Notes: generated from the letters alone by a model not told the origin. Numbered from the stretch's first letter, positions 48,827 to 57,376 are shown. The stretch: 64,000 bases of DNA from Lautropia sp. (GCA_030530775.1 JAUMUG010000001.1:508098-572097), one strand, 5' to 3'. Numbers and translations are program-made.

Positions 48827-50877
48827 GCGACAAGATCAAGTCCGTACCGTCCGTTTCCGTCACCTACGCCCGAAACGGCGCATCGACCAAGGCCAATGCT
48901 CTTGGAATGCGGCCCATGCAGGAGCGGGCCTACGAGAAGCGGGGAGAGCAATACCTGCTCATCAAGTCGCCGCCCGCATCGGGCAAGAGCCGTGCGCTGA
49001 TGTTCGTGGCACTCGACAAGCTCAAGAATCAAGGTTTGAAGCAGGCCATAATCGTCGTGCCCGAGAAATCCATCGGGGCCAGCTTCAACGACGAACCGCT
49101 GTCAAAGTTCGGCTTCTGGTCCGACTGGCACGTCGAACCCAAGTGGAACCTGTGCAACGCGCCGGGCAACGACAACGGCGGCAAGGTCAAGGCGCTGGGC
49201 GCATTCCTTGAAGGCGACGACAAGGTGCTGGTCTGCACCCATGCGACCTTCCGCTTCGCGGTCGATGCCTACGGCGTGGAGGCGTTCGACGACCGACTGA
49301 TCGCGGTCGATGAGTTCCACCACGTTTCGGCCAACCCGGACAACAAACTCGGCTTGCACCTGGGGCAGTTCTTCGCGCGGGGCAAGACGCACATCGTTGC
49401 CATGACCGGCTCCTACTTCCGTGGCGACGCCGAGGCCGTGCTCGCACCGCAGGATGAGTCGAAGTTCGATACCGTCACCTACACCTACTACGAGCAGCTC
49501 AACGGCTACGAGTACCTCAAGCAACTCGACATCGGCTACTTCTTTTACAGCGGGCCTTACGTCGATGACATCCTCAATGTCCTCGATCCCGCCGAGAAGA
49601 CCATCATTCACATCCCGAATGTCAACTCGCGCGAGAGCACGAAGGACAAGATGCGGGAAGTGGAGCACATCATCGAGGCGCTGGGTGAATGGCAAGGCAT
49701 TGACCCTGCGACCGGCTTCCAACGTGTCAAGCGCCCCGATGGCCGCGTGCTGCGGGTCGCCGATCTCGTCGATGACGATGCCGCCAAGCGCGACCGCGTG
49801 TCCGCCTCGCTCAAAGACCCGGCGCAGAAGAACAACCGCGACCATGTGGACATCATCATCGCGCTGGGCATGGCGAAGGAAGGCTTCGATTGGATTTGGT
49901 GCGAACATGCGCTGACCGTGGGCTACCGCGCGAGTCTGACCGAGATCGTGCAGATCATCGGCCGTGCAACCCGCGACGCGCCCGGCAAGACCCGCGCAAG
50001 GTTCACCAACCTGATCGCCGAGCCGGATGCAGCCGAGGAAGCTGTCACCGAGGCCGTCAACGATACGTTGAAGGCCATCGCAGCCAGCCTGCTGATGGAG
50101 CAGGTTCTAGCTCCGCGCTTCGAGTTCAAGCCCAAGAACCCCGACAGTGGCCCGACGCCGGATTTTAACTACGGCGAGGGTGGCTACGACTCGGACCGCT
50201 GCAATGTCGGTGTCAATGAGCAGACAGGGGCGTACCAAATCGAGATCAAGGGCCTCGCCGAGCCCAAGAGCAAGGAGGCGGCGCGAATCTGTCAGGAAGA
50301 CTTGAACGAAGTAATCGCGGCCTTCGTGCAGGACAAGCACACCATCGAGCGCGGCCTGTTCGATGAGGAGTTGGTGCCCGAGGAGCTGACGCAGGTTCGT
50401 ATGGGCAAGATCATCAAGGACAAGTATCCCGAGCTTGACGCTGAAGATCAGGAGGCCGTGCGCCAGCACGCCATCGCCGCCCTCAACCTCACGCAACAAG
50501 CCAAGCGGCTTGTCACCGAAGGCGAGGGCGATGGGTCGCCCAACACCGCCCTGATCGACGGGGTGCGCCGCTTCGCGATGGACGTGCGCGAGCTGGACAT
50601 CGACCTCATCGACCGCATCAACCCCTTTGGCGAAGCCTACGCCATTCTCGCCAAGACCATGAGCGAGGACAGCTTGAAGCAGGTCGCGGCGGCCATCTCG
50701 GCCAAGCGCACGAGCCTGACGCCGGACGAGGCGAGGGAGATGGCCGTTCGCGCCGTCCAGTTTAAGAAGGAGCGTGGCCGTATTCCGGCGCTCGATTCCC
50801 AGGATGCCTGGGAGCGACGCATGGCCGAAGGCGCGGCCGCCTTCATGCGTTTCAGGGCGGAGGGACGCTATGAGTAA
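48823..50877 (+). CDS. DExH/type III restriction-like helicase-translocase
   Basis: 684 residues. Walker A KSPPASGKSRA (residues about 48-58), motif II DEFHH (about 163-167), motif III MTGSYFRG (about 194) and motif VI QIIGRATRDAPGK (about 377-389) define an SF2 ATPase of the ResIII type. The C-terminal 250 residues are helical with no nuclease motif I recognise. The ATG overlaps the methyltransferase stop (ATGA), and the 3' end overlaps the GIY-YIG gene by 8 bp, so all three are probably one operon. Most likely the motor of a restriction or anti-phage system. Confidence 0.88.
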   Translation: MSDKIKSVPSVSVTYARNGASTKANALGMRPMQERAYEKRGEQYLLIKSPPASGKSRALMFVALDKLKNQGLKQAIIVVPEKSIGASFNDEPLSKFGFWSDWHVEPKWNLCNAPGNDNGGKVKALGAFLEGDDKVLVCTHATFRFAVDAYGVEAFDDRLIAVDEFHHVSANPDNKLGLHLGQFFARGKTHIVAMTGSYFRGDAEAVLAPQDESKFDTVTYTYYEQLNGYEYLKQLDIGYFFYSGPYVDDILNVLDPAEKTIIHIPNVNSRESTKDKMREVEHIIEALGEWQGIDPATGFQRVKRPDGRVLRVADLVDDDAAKRDRVSASLKDPAQKNNRDHVDIIIALGMAKEGFDWIWCEHALTVGYRASLTEIVQIIGRATRDAPGKTRARFTNLIAEPDAAEEAVTEAVNDTLKAIAASLLMEQVLAPRFEFKPKNPDSGPTPDFNYGEGGYDSDRCNVGVNEQTGAYQIEIKGLAEPKSKEAARICQEDLNEVIAAFVQDKHTIERGLFDEELVPEELTQVRMGKIIKDKYPELDAEDQEAVRQHAIAALNLTQQAKRLVTEGEGDGSPNTALIDGVRRFAMDVRELDIDLIDRINPFGEAYAILAKTMSEDSLKQVAAAISAKRTSLTPDEAREMAVRAVQFKKERGRIPALDSQDAWERRMAEGAAAFMRFRAEGRYE

Positions 50878-52051
50878 CATCGATCTTGACGACCTGGCGG
50901 CAGAGCTGGCCGAGTTCGCTCCGGCTGAGAAGAAAAATGACCGCCCAGCCAGCGAGGAGCGTGTCATTGCTGGCTTCGAGGAAATCCAACGCTTCACAGA
51001 GCAGCACGGGCGTGCGCCGCAGCATGGCGAAGCCCGCGACATATTCGAGCGTCTATATGCCGTGCGGCTCGACCGTCTGCGCGCCCTCCCGGATTGCCGC
51101 GCCTTGCTTGAGCCGCTAGACCATCAGGGCTTGCTTGCTGGGGCACCGACCGTTGCCGCTTCGACGGACGAAACTATCGACATCGACGACCTGGCTGCCG
51201 AATTGGCGGATGTTGCCGGCGCGGACGACATCACGGTTTTGCGCCATGTCCGTACCAGCGCCGAAAAGCGCGCCGCCGATGAAATCGCGGACCGTAAGCC
51301 GTGCGAGGACTTCGATACGTTCAAGCCATTGTTTGACCAGGTGCGCAATGACCTGAGTTTAGGATTGAGAGTAACTCGACCTTTCGGGCAGTACGCAACG
51401 ATTGATGTGGGCCATTGGTTCATCCTGGACGGTCAAACGGCGTATGTGTCTCAGGAGGGTGAAGAGTTCGACTCGCCACAGGGGAAGAAGGATGCTCGGC
51501 TGCGTGTCATTTTTTCGAATGGCACAGAAAGCAACCTGCTGCGGCTGTCCCTGGCGCGTGCTTTGTACAAGGACGAAACCGCTCGCCGAATTACTGATCC
51601 CGACATGGGGCCCTTGTTCAGCGATACGCTTGAAGAGGGTGACTTGGAAAGCGGCACCATTTATGTGTTGCGCTCGCTCTCCAACCATTCCTTTGTTAGC
51701 GAACATCGGGATATCATCCACAAAATAGGGGTAACCGGTGGAAAGGTGGAAGCACGCATTGCCAACGCCGAACACGATGCCACCTATCTGCTGGCAAAGG
51801 TTGAGGTGGTGGCGACCTACAAGCTCGCGGGTATCAACCGCACCCGAATGGAGAAGCTGTTTCACAGATTGTTCGCACCTGTACGGCTGAACATGACCAT
51901 CAATGACCGCTTCGGCCGCCCCGTTCAGCCAGAAGAGTGGTTCCTCGTCCCGCTATTCGTCATCGATGAGGCCGTCGCGCGCATCAAGGATGGCAGCATC
52001 ACCGACTATGTGTATGACCCCAAGGCGGCGAAGCTGGTCAAGGTGGAGTAG
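50870..52051 (+). CDS. GIY-YIG (T5orf172/MUG113-like) nuclease protein
   Basis: 393 residues from the ATG at 50870 (MSNIDLDDLAAELAEFAP), overlapping the helicase by 8 bp. The N-terminal 200 residues contain two similar acidic motifs (DLDDLAAELAEF near 4-15 and IDDLAAELADVA near 105-116), perhaps partner-binding. The C-terminal GIY-YIG domain shows IYVLRSLSNHS (about 263), HKIGVTGGKVEARI (about 284, with the Arg), the metal-binding Glu in RTRMEKLFHRLF and a closing EEWF. It would supply the cleavage activity that the methyltransferase lacks. A short hairpin follows the stop codon at once. Confidence 0.85.
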   Translation: MSNIDLDDLAAELAEFAPAEKKNDRPASEERVIAGFEEIQRFTEQHGRAPQHGEARDIFERLYAVRLDRLRALPDCRALLEPLDHQGLLAGAPTVAASTDETIDIDDLAAELADVAGADDITVLRHVRTSAEKRAADEIADRKPCEDFDTFKPLFDQVRNDLSLGLRVTRPFGQYATIDVGHWFILDGQTAYVSQEGEEFDSPQGKKDARLRVIFSNGTESNLLRLSLARALYKDETARRITDPDMGPLFSDTLEEGDLESGTIYVLRSLSNHSFVSEHRDIIHKIGVTGGKVEARIANAEHDATYLLAKVEVVATYKLAGINRTRMEKLFHRLFAPVRLNMTINDRFGRPVQPEEWFLVPLFVIDEAVARIKDGSITDYVYDPKAAKLVKVE

Positions 52052-52055
52052 TTAG

Positions 52056-52090
52056 GGCCAACTACGCCGGCCATGCGTCCAAAGTTGGCC
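52056..52090 (+). terminator. Inverted repeat directly after the island operon
   Basis: GGCCAACT (52056-52063) and AGTTGGCC (52083-52090) are perfect 8-bp arms with a 19-nt loop, starting 4 bp after the GIY-YIG stop codon. It could be the operon terminator or the element's end. No T run follows. Confidence 0.4.
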
Positions 52091-52372
52091 GAAGATCATC
52101 AAGACGCGCGGGCATTTCCCGAGTGAGGAGGCGGCGACCAAGCTGATCTGGCTGGCGCTGCGCAACATCACGGCCGATCAGCACCGCAGCGTGAGGCAAT
52201 GGTCGACGGCGATGAACCAGTTTGCGATCATGTACGGTGATCGTTTTACCCGAGCAGTGGCGTGACAATGCCGCACCGACTTGACCACCGGGGCGCTCGT
52301 TCGTCGCAGGCGACGATCGCCCCCGTGGACAAGTCTCTCAAGCCCTCACACACAGAATTTCTGATACTCCCC
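52086..52372 (+). mobile_element. Right end of an IS256-family insertion sequence (truncated)
   Basis: The region holds the last 57 codons of an IS256-family transposase, a stem-loop (about 52291-52314, CGTTCGTCGC/GCGACGATCG) and a right-terminal repeat-like sequence ending at about 52346-52372 (ACACAGAATTTCTGATACTC). The left part of the element is missing; its 5' side is joined to the methylase-helicase-nuclease island. It lies within the group II intron fragment. Confidence 0.75.
52092..52265 (+). pseudogene. C-terminal fragment of IS256-family transposase
   Basis: The frame reads KIIKTRGHFPSEEAATKLI, LALRNIT and STAMNQFAIMYGDRF to a TGA at 52263-52265, the characteristic C-terminal end of IS256-family (MULE/Mutator-like) transposases. 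No start or DDE core remains, so it is non-functional. Confidence 0.82.
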
Positions 52373-52701
52373 TGGTCCGCCGTCCAATGACTTGGCGATC
52401 TTTCCGCACCGGACTATGAGCCTGCTGCAAATCCTTGCTACAACCGCCGGATTTACACCGCTTCGCCTTGATCACGAGGGCTTCGCGGTTCACAGCCCGC
52501 TCGCCCTGCTCGGTAGCGCCTCGGATCCGGTTCTTGTCCATCGGCTCGCAGTTTACGCTCCATGCTTGTTCTCCACACCCGTCTCTCGCTACCAGTGTTC
52601 GTCGCGAGAAGACCCCGCATGCGGTTGCGCTTCGCTTCACTCACCGTGATCAGCTCGTGGGAGGACTTGCACCTCCAGGTGTGCGTCCATGCTGGGCGCA
52701 C
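52373..52701 (-). mobile_element. 5' part of a group II intron (probably class C), disrupted by the IS256 element
   Basis: On the minus strand the sequence from 52701 begins GTGCGCCCAGCATGG, a group II intron 5' boundary (GUGYG), followed by a typical domain I stretch (GGAGGTGCAAGTCCTCC, then CACGGTGAGTGAAGCGAAG and GGTGTAAATCCGGCGG). The boundary falls right after a terminator's T run (TTTTTTAT), the preferred target of class C introns. Only about 330 nt remain before the IS256 right end; the reverse transcriptase gene and domains V/VI are absent, so it cannot splice or move. Confidence 0.78.
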
Positions 52702-52703
52702 AT

Positions 52704-52737
52704 AAAAAAGGCTGCTTCCTTGTGGAAGCAGCCTTTT
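52704..52737 (-). terminator. Strong intrinsic terminator of the 747-residue adhesin gene
   Basis: GGCTGCTTCC (52710-52719) pairs perfectly with GGAAGCAGCC (52724-52733), with flanking AAAA/TTTT extending the stem and T6 on the minus strand. It is about 170 bp after the adhesin stop codon and may also act in the plus direction. It was the landing site for the group II intron. Confidence 0.9.
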
Positions 52738-52910
52738 GAGTGTGAAACGGTACGGCTGTTTCACCGGGGGTCGCCCCTGCCGGCATGGCCGTTTTCCGCA
52801 GTGGCGGATGGCAGGTGCAGGCGCCGGGCAGTGGGACCGCCGGGGTTTGGAATGTCGTAACCGCGTCCGGCGGCCCCGGCGTTCAGGGGCGCGGGCGCCC
52901 CCGGTTTGCC

Positions 52911-55154
52911 TTACAGCGGGGAGGAGAGGCTGTCATCGAGCAGCGAGCCGACGGTCGAGGAGGCCGGGACGTAGCTGACCGAAACGTTGCCCACGTCACC
53001 CGTCGCTTCTGCTGTACCGGTGTCGAAGCTGTCGCCGGCGAACAGATCCCGAACACTCAGCACGCTCTTGACGGCTTGATTGTTGGGCGAGAAGGAATTC
53101 TGTTCATTGGAGGTAGAGGCGTCGGGGGTTTGCTGGCTCTCCTCGCCGTTGGTCTGAACCGTGTCGTCCGATTGACCGCCAGCGGTGCTCTCGTTTCCGG
53201 CTGCAGCGGTCTGGTTTTCACCGCCCAGGCTTTTACCATCGTCCTCGTCCGGGGGGAGCTCCTCGGTGCTGCCACCGCCGCCGGGATTGTGATTGTCGGA
53301 GGGGGGAGCAGATGCTTCGACAATGGTGATGGTCTGCTGCGTCGCACCTGGGATGGGGGTGCCAGCGGCGTCGGCGACCTGGATGAATACGATTTCTCCG
53401 CCCGTCGAGGTGCTGGCATCCCACACGAGCTTGTCGAAGTTGCTCTTATGGAGTATGAATTCATCGGCGACTTCGTGAGATTCGCCCTCGTCGATGACCA
53501 GGGTCAACGGCGATTTGGCCCCCTCGGTGAGATCGTTCGGTTCGACTGCCGTGATCTTGATGAATTCGGGCTGATTTTCCGAGGAGGTGCCGAGGAACAG
53601 GCTGGCCAAATCCGTGATTGTCGCGTCGTGCGCGACGTGGGCCGTCTGTGCTTCAGCCGGGTACTCGGCCAGTGTGGGCGTGTTATCTGAACCCGCGTCG
53701 TCGACCTGCGTTTCCTCGCCGTCGGCTGTGATCTCGGCTGCCGGCGAATCGGCTGGTTTCTCATCGGCCTGCGGTGTGATGACCGTCGGTTTCACATCAG
53801 CCGATTCGCTGATGGTGATCTTGCCCTGTTTGCTGCCCGGAACCACGGTGGGGTTTTCACCATCGCTGTTGACGACCTCGAAGTGGATGGCGCCGTGGCG
53901 GCTCGTGTCACTGTTCCAGACCAGTTTGTCGAAGCTTTCTTTGTTGAGCACATAGCCTTCGACGACCGGAATCTTCTTGTCGCCATCCTGCAGGAACAGC
54001 GGCCACTGGTAGTCGTTGAACTCGACGACGAAGGCGTCGAGTTTGGTCTCGGCAGAGATTTCGGCGTAGCGGGCGCCGCCGTTATCCTCGCCGGTGGCCA
54101 CCGTGGCGTTGAACTTGCCATCGCCTTCGTGCGCGTTGCCACCGATCCAGGCTGCGGCTGCAAATGCGGGGCCGAACTTGTTGCCGACCCAGCTGGCTTC
54201 TCTGACATCATCGATGTTCATCAGCTTGCCGCCCATCGCTTCGGCACGGGCCTGAGCGTCGGCCAGGGTGATGCCGCCTTCGACCTTGATGACTTCATAA
54301 GCCGTCAGCTTCTCGGAATCGGCGGGGGCTGCCGGGTCTTTCAGTACCGGGGCGGAGAGAGCTTGGCCGCTGGCTTCTGCGCCGTCGTCATCGCCGTAGC
54401 GCACGACGCGCTCGTCGAGCGCTTCGCTTTCGGCTGCCTGCACACGGGTGATGCGAATGAACTCGATGTCCTGGTCTGCCGCTTTGACGGCTTCGAAGGC
54501 TTCGGCGGCTTTGCTCAGTTGGGTGTCGCCGCTGACGGCGACCTCGGGGGCGTCGGCTGTACCCTGGGCAACGGCCGGGCCATATTCGACCGGATCGGTT
54601 GGCGTGACTGCGGGATCGGCGTCGTCCGCAGGCGTGGCGTCGTCCGTTTGGGTGTCGCCACCGTCGGCCTTCGAGCCGCTGTCGTCGACCTTGGCGTCGT
54701 CGACCGGTTTGCTGTCATCCGACGGCTTGTTGCTGTCGGGATTCTGCGCAATCTGGTTGCTGCCGTTGCTGCTGTTGCTGTTGCCGCTGCTGCCACCGCC
54801 GGCGGCGGCAATGGCGGCTACGCCGAGGATGCCGGCGCCAATGGCCAGCGGGCTGACGGTGGCTGCGCTACCGGCGGCGGCAGTGGCACCGGCTGCGGAG
54901 GCACCCGAGGCTTCGGCTGCGACGACGCCACCGACGACGGCGTCATCGGTCGTGGCCAGCGGGACGGCTTCGGTGGCAGTGGCTTCGGTAGCGGCTTCGG
55001 CAGCCAGTTTCTGTTCGGCCTCATCGACCACTTTTGTGTTCGGGTCGACGACTTTGGCGGCCTTGCGATTCAGCACGGAATCGGCAGTAGTGTCGGTTTG
55101 CGCGGCAACTTTCGCGGCTGCGTTCTGGGTCGTGCTGGGTGTCGATTTCGTCAT
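52911..55154 (-). CDS. Adhesin-like protein with reduced C-type-lectin-like domain and cadherin-like repeats
   Basis: 747 residues (MTKSTPSTTQNAAAK). N-terminal Ala/Glu-rich region, hydrophobic hinge (about 98-118, PLAIGAGILGVAAIAAAGGG), acidic Ser/Asp linker (120-200), a repeat unit interrupted by a reduced C-type-lectin-like domain (about 284-383: AYEVIKVEGG, TLADAQARAEAMGGKL, AWIGGNAHEGDG, FVVEFNDY), then FDKLVWNSDTSRHGAIHF. A second, uninterrupted unit spans about 500-620 (FIKITAVEPNDL, FDKLVWDASTSTGGEIVF), followed by an Asn/Ser-rich tail and SLLDDSLSSPL. No signal peptide. Same family as the genes at 38385, 43135 and 55504. Confidence 0.75.
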   Translation of the reverse strand: MTKSTPSTTQNAAAKVAAQTDTTADSVLNRKAAKVVDPNTKVVDEAEQKLAAEAATEATATEAVPLATTDDAVVGGVVAAEASGASAAGATAAAGSAATVSPLAIGAGILGVAAIAAAGGGSSGNSNSSNGSNQIAQNPDSNKPSDDSKPVDDAKVDDSGSKADGGDTQTDDATPADDADPAVTPTDPVEYGPAVAQGTADAPEVAVSGDTQLSKAAEAFEAVKAADQDIEFIRITRVQAAESEALDERVVRYGDDDGAEASGQALSAPVLKDPAAPADSEKLTAYEVIKVEGGITLADAQARAEAMGGKLMNIDDVREASWVGNKFGPAFAAAAWIGGNAHEGDGKFNATVATGEDNGGARYAEISAETKLDAFVVEFNDYQWPLFLQDGDKKIPVVEGYVLNKESFDKLVWNSDTSRHGAIHFEVVNSDGENPTVVPGSKQGKITISESADVKPTVITPQADEKPADSPAAEITADGEETQVDDAGSDNTPTLAEYPAEAQTAHVAHDATITDLASLFLGTSSENQPEFIKITAVEPNDLTEGAKSPLTLVIDEGESHEVADEFILHKSNFDKLVWDASTSTGGEIVFIQVADAAGTPIPGATQQTITIVEASAPPSDNHNPGGGGSTEELPPDEDDGKSLGGENQTAAAGNESTAGGQSDDTVQTNGEESQQTPDASTSNEQNSFSPNNQAVKSVLSVRDLFAGDSFDTGTAEATGDVGNVSVSYVPASSTVGSLLDDSLSSPL

Positions 55155-55503
55155 CTTGAGAGTCTCTCGATACAGGTGAATCGTGTGGGGAAATTCGGGC
55201 AGTGACGATATCCCCGTTTTGGTGGGTGCTCGCTGTGGGCACGGAGGGATCGATCAATGATTCGGGTTGAGATGCCTGCGGTTTGAGCACACGAGCAGAT
55301 ACTGGCAGCATCGATGTGGCTTGGGCTTTTGACCGGACGGGCGGTTTCCGTCAGGCGCGCAGGCGGTAGAAAGGTCGCGAACTGCAAAAAGATGGTCGAA
55401 AAAAGAAACGGGCTGCGCTCCGGCAAGCGTGCAGCCCGTGGACGGGCCGGGAAGGTTCCGGTCGCTGCGCCGGATCGATCAGGGCTTGGTCGTCATCGGT
55501 GTG
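55155..55503. other. Region between two adhesin genes
   Basis: About 350 bp containing the terminator of the gene at 55504 and presumably the promoter of the gene ending at 52911. No convincing -10/-35 pair or coding frame was found. Confidence 0.45.
55396..55440 (-). terminator. Intrinsic terminator of the 518-residue adhesin gene
   Basis: ACGGGCTGC (55408-55416) and GCAGCCCGT (55431-55439) form a perfect 9-bp stem; on the minus strand the stem is followed by TTCTTTTTT. It is about 65 bp after the stop codon of the gene at 55504-57060. Confidence 0.88.
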
Positions 55504-57060
55504 TCAGCCGGGCATCGGGAGATCGCCATCGATCAGGCGGCTGACTTCATCGGCCGGATCGATCGATACCGGCGGCGGGGCCGTGTCGATGGCGGCCGCG
55601 TTGGCGATTTCGGTGATGGTGATCGTGACCGTCTCGGCCCCCTCGACCACTTGGGCGTCCTGGCCGGTACCATCGACCGCGATGTAGCTGATCTTGCCGC
55701 CGTTGCCGAACTGGGTGTTCCACGACAGTTTGTCGAAGTTGTCGGCGCTGAGGACGTGCCCCTCCTGCAGGGCGATACGGTTGCCCTGGCCATCGTGGAG
55801 TTGCAGCGGATGCTGGTAGTCGTTGTATTCGATGACGAAGCTGTGCAGTTTGCCGTCGTAATCGTAGAGCATGGTCTTGTCGAAGCCGCCCTGGGTGGGA
55901 TCGGCCGCGTCGGCCTTCCACGACTGGATGATGGCGCCGTGGTTGGCAGCGTTGTTTTCGGCTGTGCCGGCACTGTCTCCCAGATCGTTCGGCATCTTGA
56001 TACCGTCGACGCTCAGGCCCAGATTGTCCCAGTCCTGTGGTTTGAACTGGTGGCTGCTTTCATACCAGTGCCAGCCGGCATCGGGGGCGGCTGCGTCGTT
56101 TGTCTGCACCAGCCCGATCCACGAGCCATGGCTCAGATCGTGGAGGCTTTGCGGCGTTTCGCCCAGTTTGGACGACAGGTTCGTAGTCAGCCATTCCCGC
56201 TCCTCATCGCTTTCGATGGTCAGCAGCCGGCCACCCAGGGCAGCGGCGGCGTTCTTGGCCTCTTCCCAGCTCATGCCGGTATCGGACTCGATCACCTCGT
56301 AGGCTGCCATTTTGTCGGTTTCGCCGTCCCTGAAATAACGAATCAGGCGGGCACTTGGATCGGCGGATTCTGCGGTCTGAATCGAGGTGATCCTGATGTA
56401 CTGGGTATCGGCGACGCTGTCATCGAACAGACCGGCATCCAGGTGGGCGTTGGCGCCGGAGACCGTGACGCTTTGTCGGGTCGGGTCGGTGGGGGTCGGA
56501 TCGCCACCGGTATGACCGGCGTCATCCGTGCCACCGTCGCCGTCGGATCCGCCGGAATCACCGGAGCCGCCGTCGACCGGATCGGTGTCGGGCTTGGCTG
56601 CATCGTCGGTTGGCTGCTTGTCGGAATCGGTGGCGATCGGATCGGTCGATTTGGACGAGCCGCCGCCGGAGCTGCTGCCGTCGCCGGCCGCTGCGGCCAC
56701 GACGGCCACACCCAGCAGGCCGCCGCCGATGGCCCAGGGCGAGACGCCGGCCAGTGCGCTGCCACTGGCGGCACCGGCCGATTCGGCACCCACGGCGGCG
56801 TCCGTACCGGCGGCCGAGACTGCCGCCTCTGCTGCGCCCGTGGCCGGTTCGGCAGCGGCATCGGTGATTTCGGCGGGGAGGGCGGACGCGCCGTCGGTTG
56901 CAGCCACCAGCATGGTGTCATCCGTGGCGGCGTCGGACGCCAGGGTATGGATGGCGCTTTCTTCTTCCAGTTCACCCGGGCGGCCATGCAGGCCTCGGGC
57001 CTGTGCCTTCATCGGCAGGGTGTCGTCGCGGGTGGTGCGGAGCGGATTCGAATTGGACAT
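55504..57060 (-). CDS. Adhesin-like protein with complete nested C-type-lectin-like domain
   Basis: 518 residues from the ATG at 57060 (MSNSNPLRTTRDD), preceded by GGAG at 8 bp; the longer open frame is antisense overrun. Acidic/Ala-rich N-terminus, hydrophobic hinge (about 107-126, PWAIGGGLLGVAVVAAAAG), Asp/Gly/Ser linker (130-200), repeat strand IRITSIQTAES, then a C-type-lectin-like domain (about 252-415: AYEVIESDTG, SWEEAKNAAAALGGRL, GSWIGLVQTND, WHWYES, FVIEYNDY). The repeat resumes with PLQL and FDKLSWNTQFGNGGKISY and ends ETVTITITE. The C-terminus is RLIDGDLPMPG. Divergent from the nitrilase gene. Confidence 0.76.
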   Translation of the reverse strand: MSNSNPLRTTRDDTLPMKAQARGLHGRPGELEEESAIHTLASDAATDDTMLVAATDGASALPAEITDAAAEPATGAAEAAVSAAGTDAAVGAESAGAASGSALAGVSPWAIGGGLLGVAVVAAAAGDGSSSGGGSSKSTDPIATDSDKQPTDDAAKPDTDPVDGGSGDSGGSDGDGGTDDAGHTGGDPTPTDPTRQSVTVSGANAHLDAGLFDDSVADTQYIRITSIQTAESADPSARLIRYFRDGETDKMAAYEVIESDTGMSWEEAKNAAAALGGRLLTIESDEEREWLTTNLSSKLGETPQSLHDLSHGSWIGLVQTNDAAAPDAGWHWYESSHQFKPQDWDNLGLSVDGIKMPNDLGDSAGTAENNAANHGAIIQSWKADAADPTQGGFDKTMLYDYDGKLHSFVIEYNDYQHPLQLHDGQGNRIALQEGHVLSADNFDKLSWNTQFGNGGKISYIAVDGTGQDAQVVEGAETVTITITEIANAAAIDTAPPPVSIDPADEVSRLIDGDLPMPG

Positions 57061-57376
57061 CAACAGTTTCTCCAGTACCAGGCGCTTGGGCTGCGGAAAA
57101 ATCGCGATGTTCGTGGTCCAGGCGCCAACGGGGCAATGAAACGCGGCGCGAGCCCTTGCTGCCCGCCTGAATGGGCGAGATCGGCACGGGGCCGCACGAG
57201 GCGGACATGGTGGCAGCGGTGGCGTCCGCCGGGGTGTGTGCCGGGTCCTGCGGTTGTCGGCGGCTGCCGGAAGGGGGCAAGAGGCGGAGCCGGACGAGCG
57301 GGCGCCGTCGGGACCGGATTGCGGAGACCGGGCGGCGACGAGGGAGAAGGGGTTCGGCCAGTGTGATAATTGCCCC
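57061..57376. other. Divergent region between adhesin and nitrilase genes
   Basis: About 316 bp. Both promoters must lie here. AGTGTGATAATTG at about 57359-57372 contains a -10-like TGATAAT just before the nitrilase ATG, but no good -35 is visible. Confidence 0.4.

Noticed and set aside
53883..57366. Long plus-strand open frames (about 440 and 645 codons) across the adhesin genes
   Set aside because: They run antisense to the Ala/Gly/Asp-rich adhesins, have no recognisable motif and no supported start.
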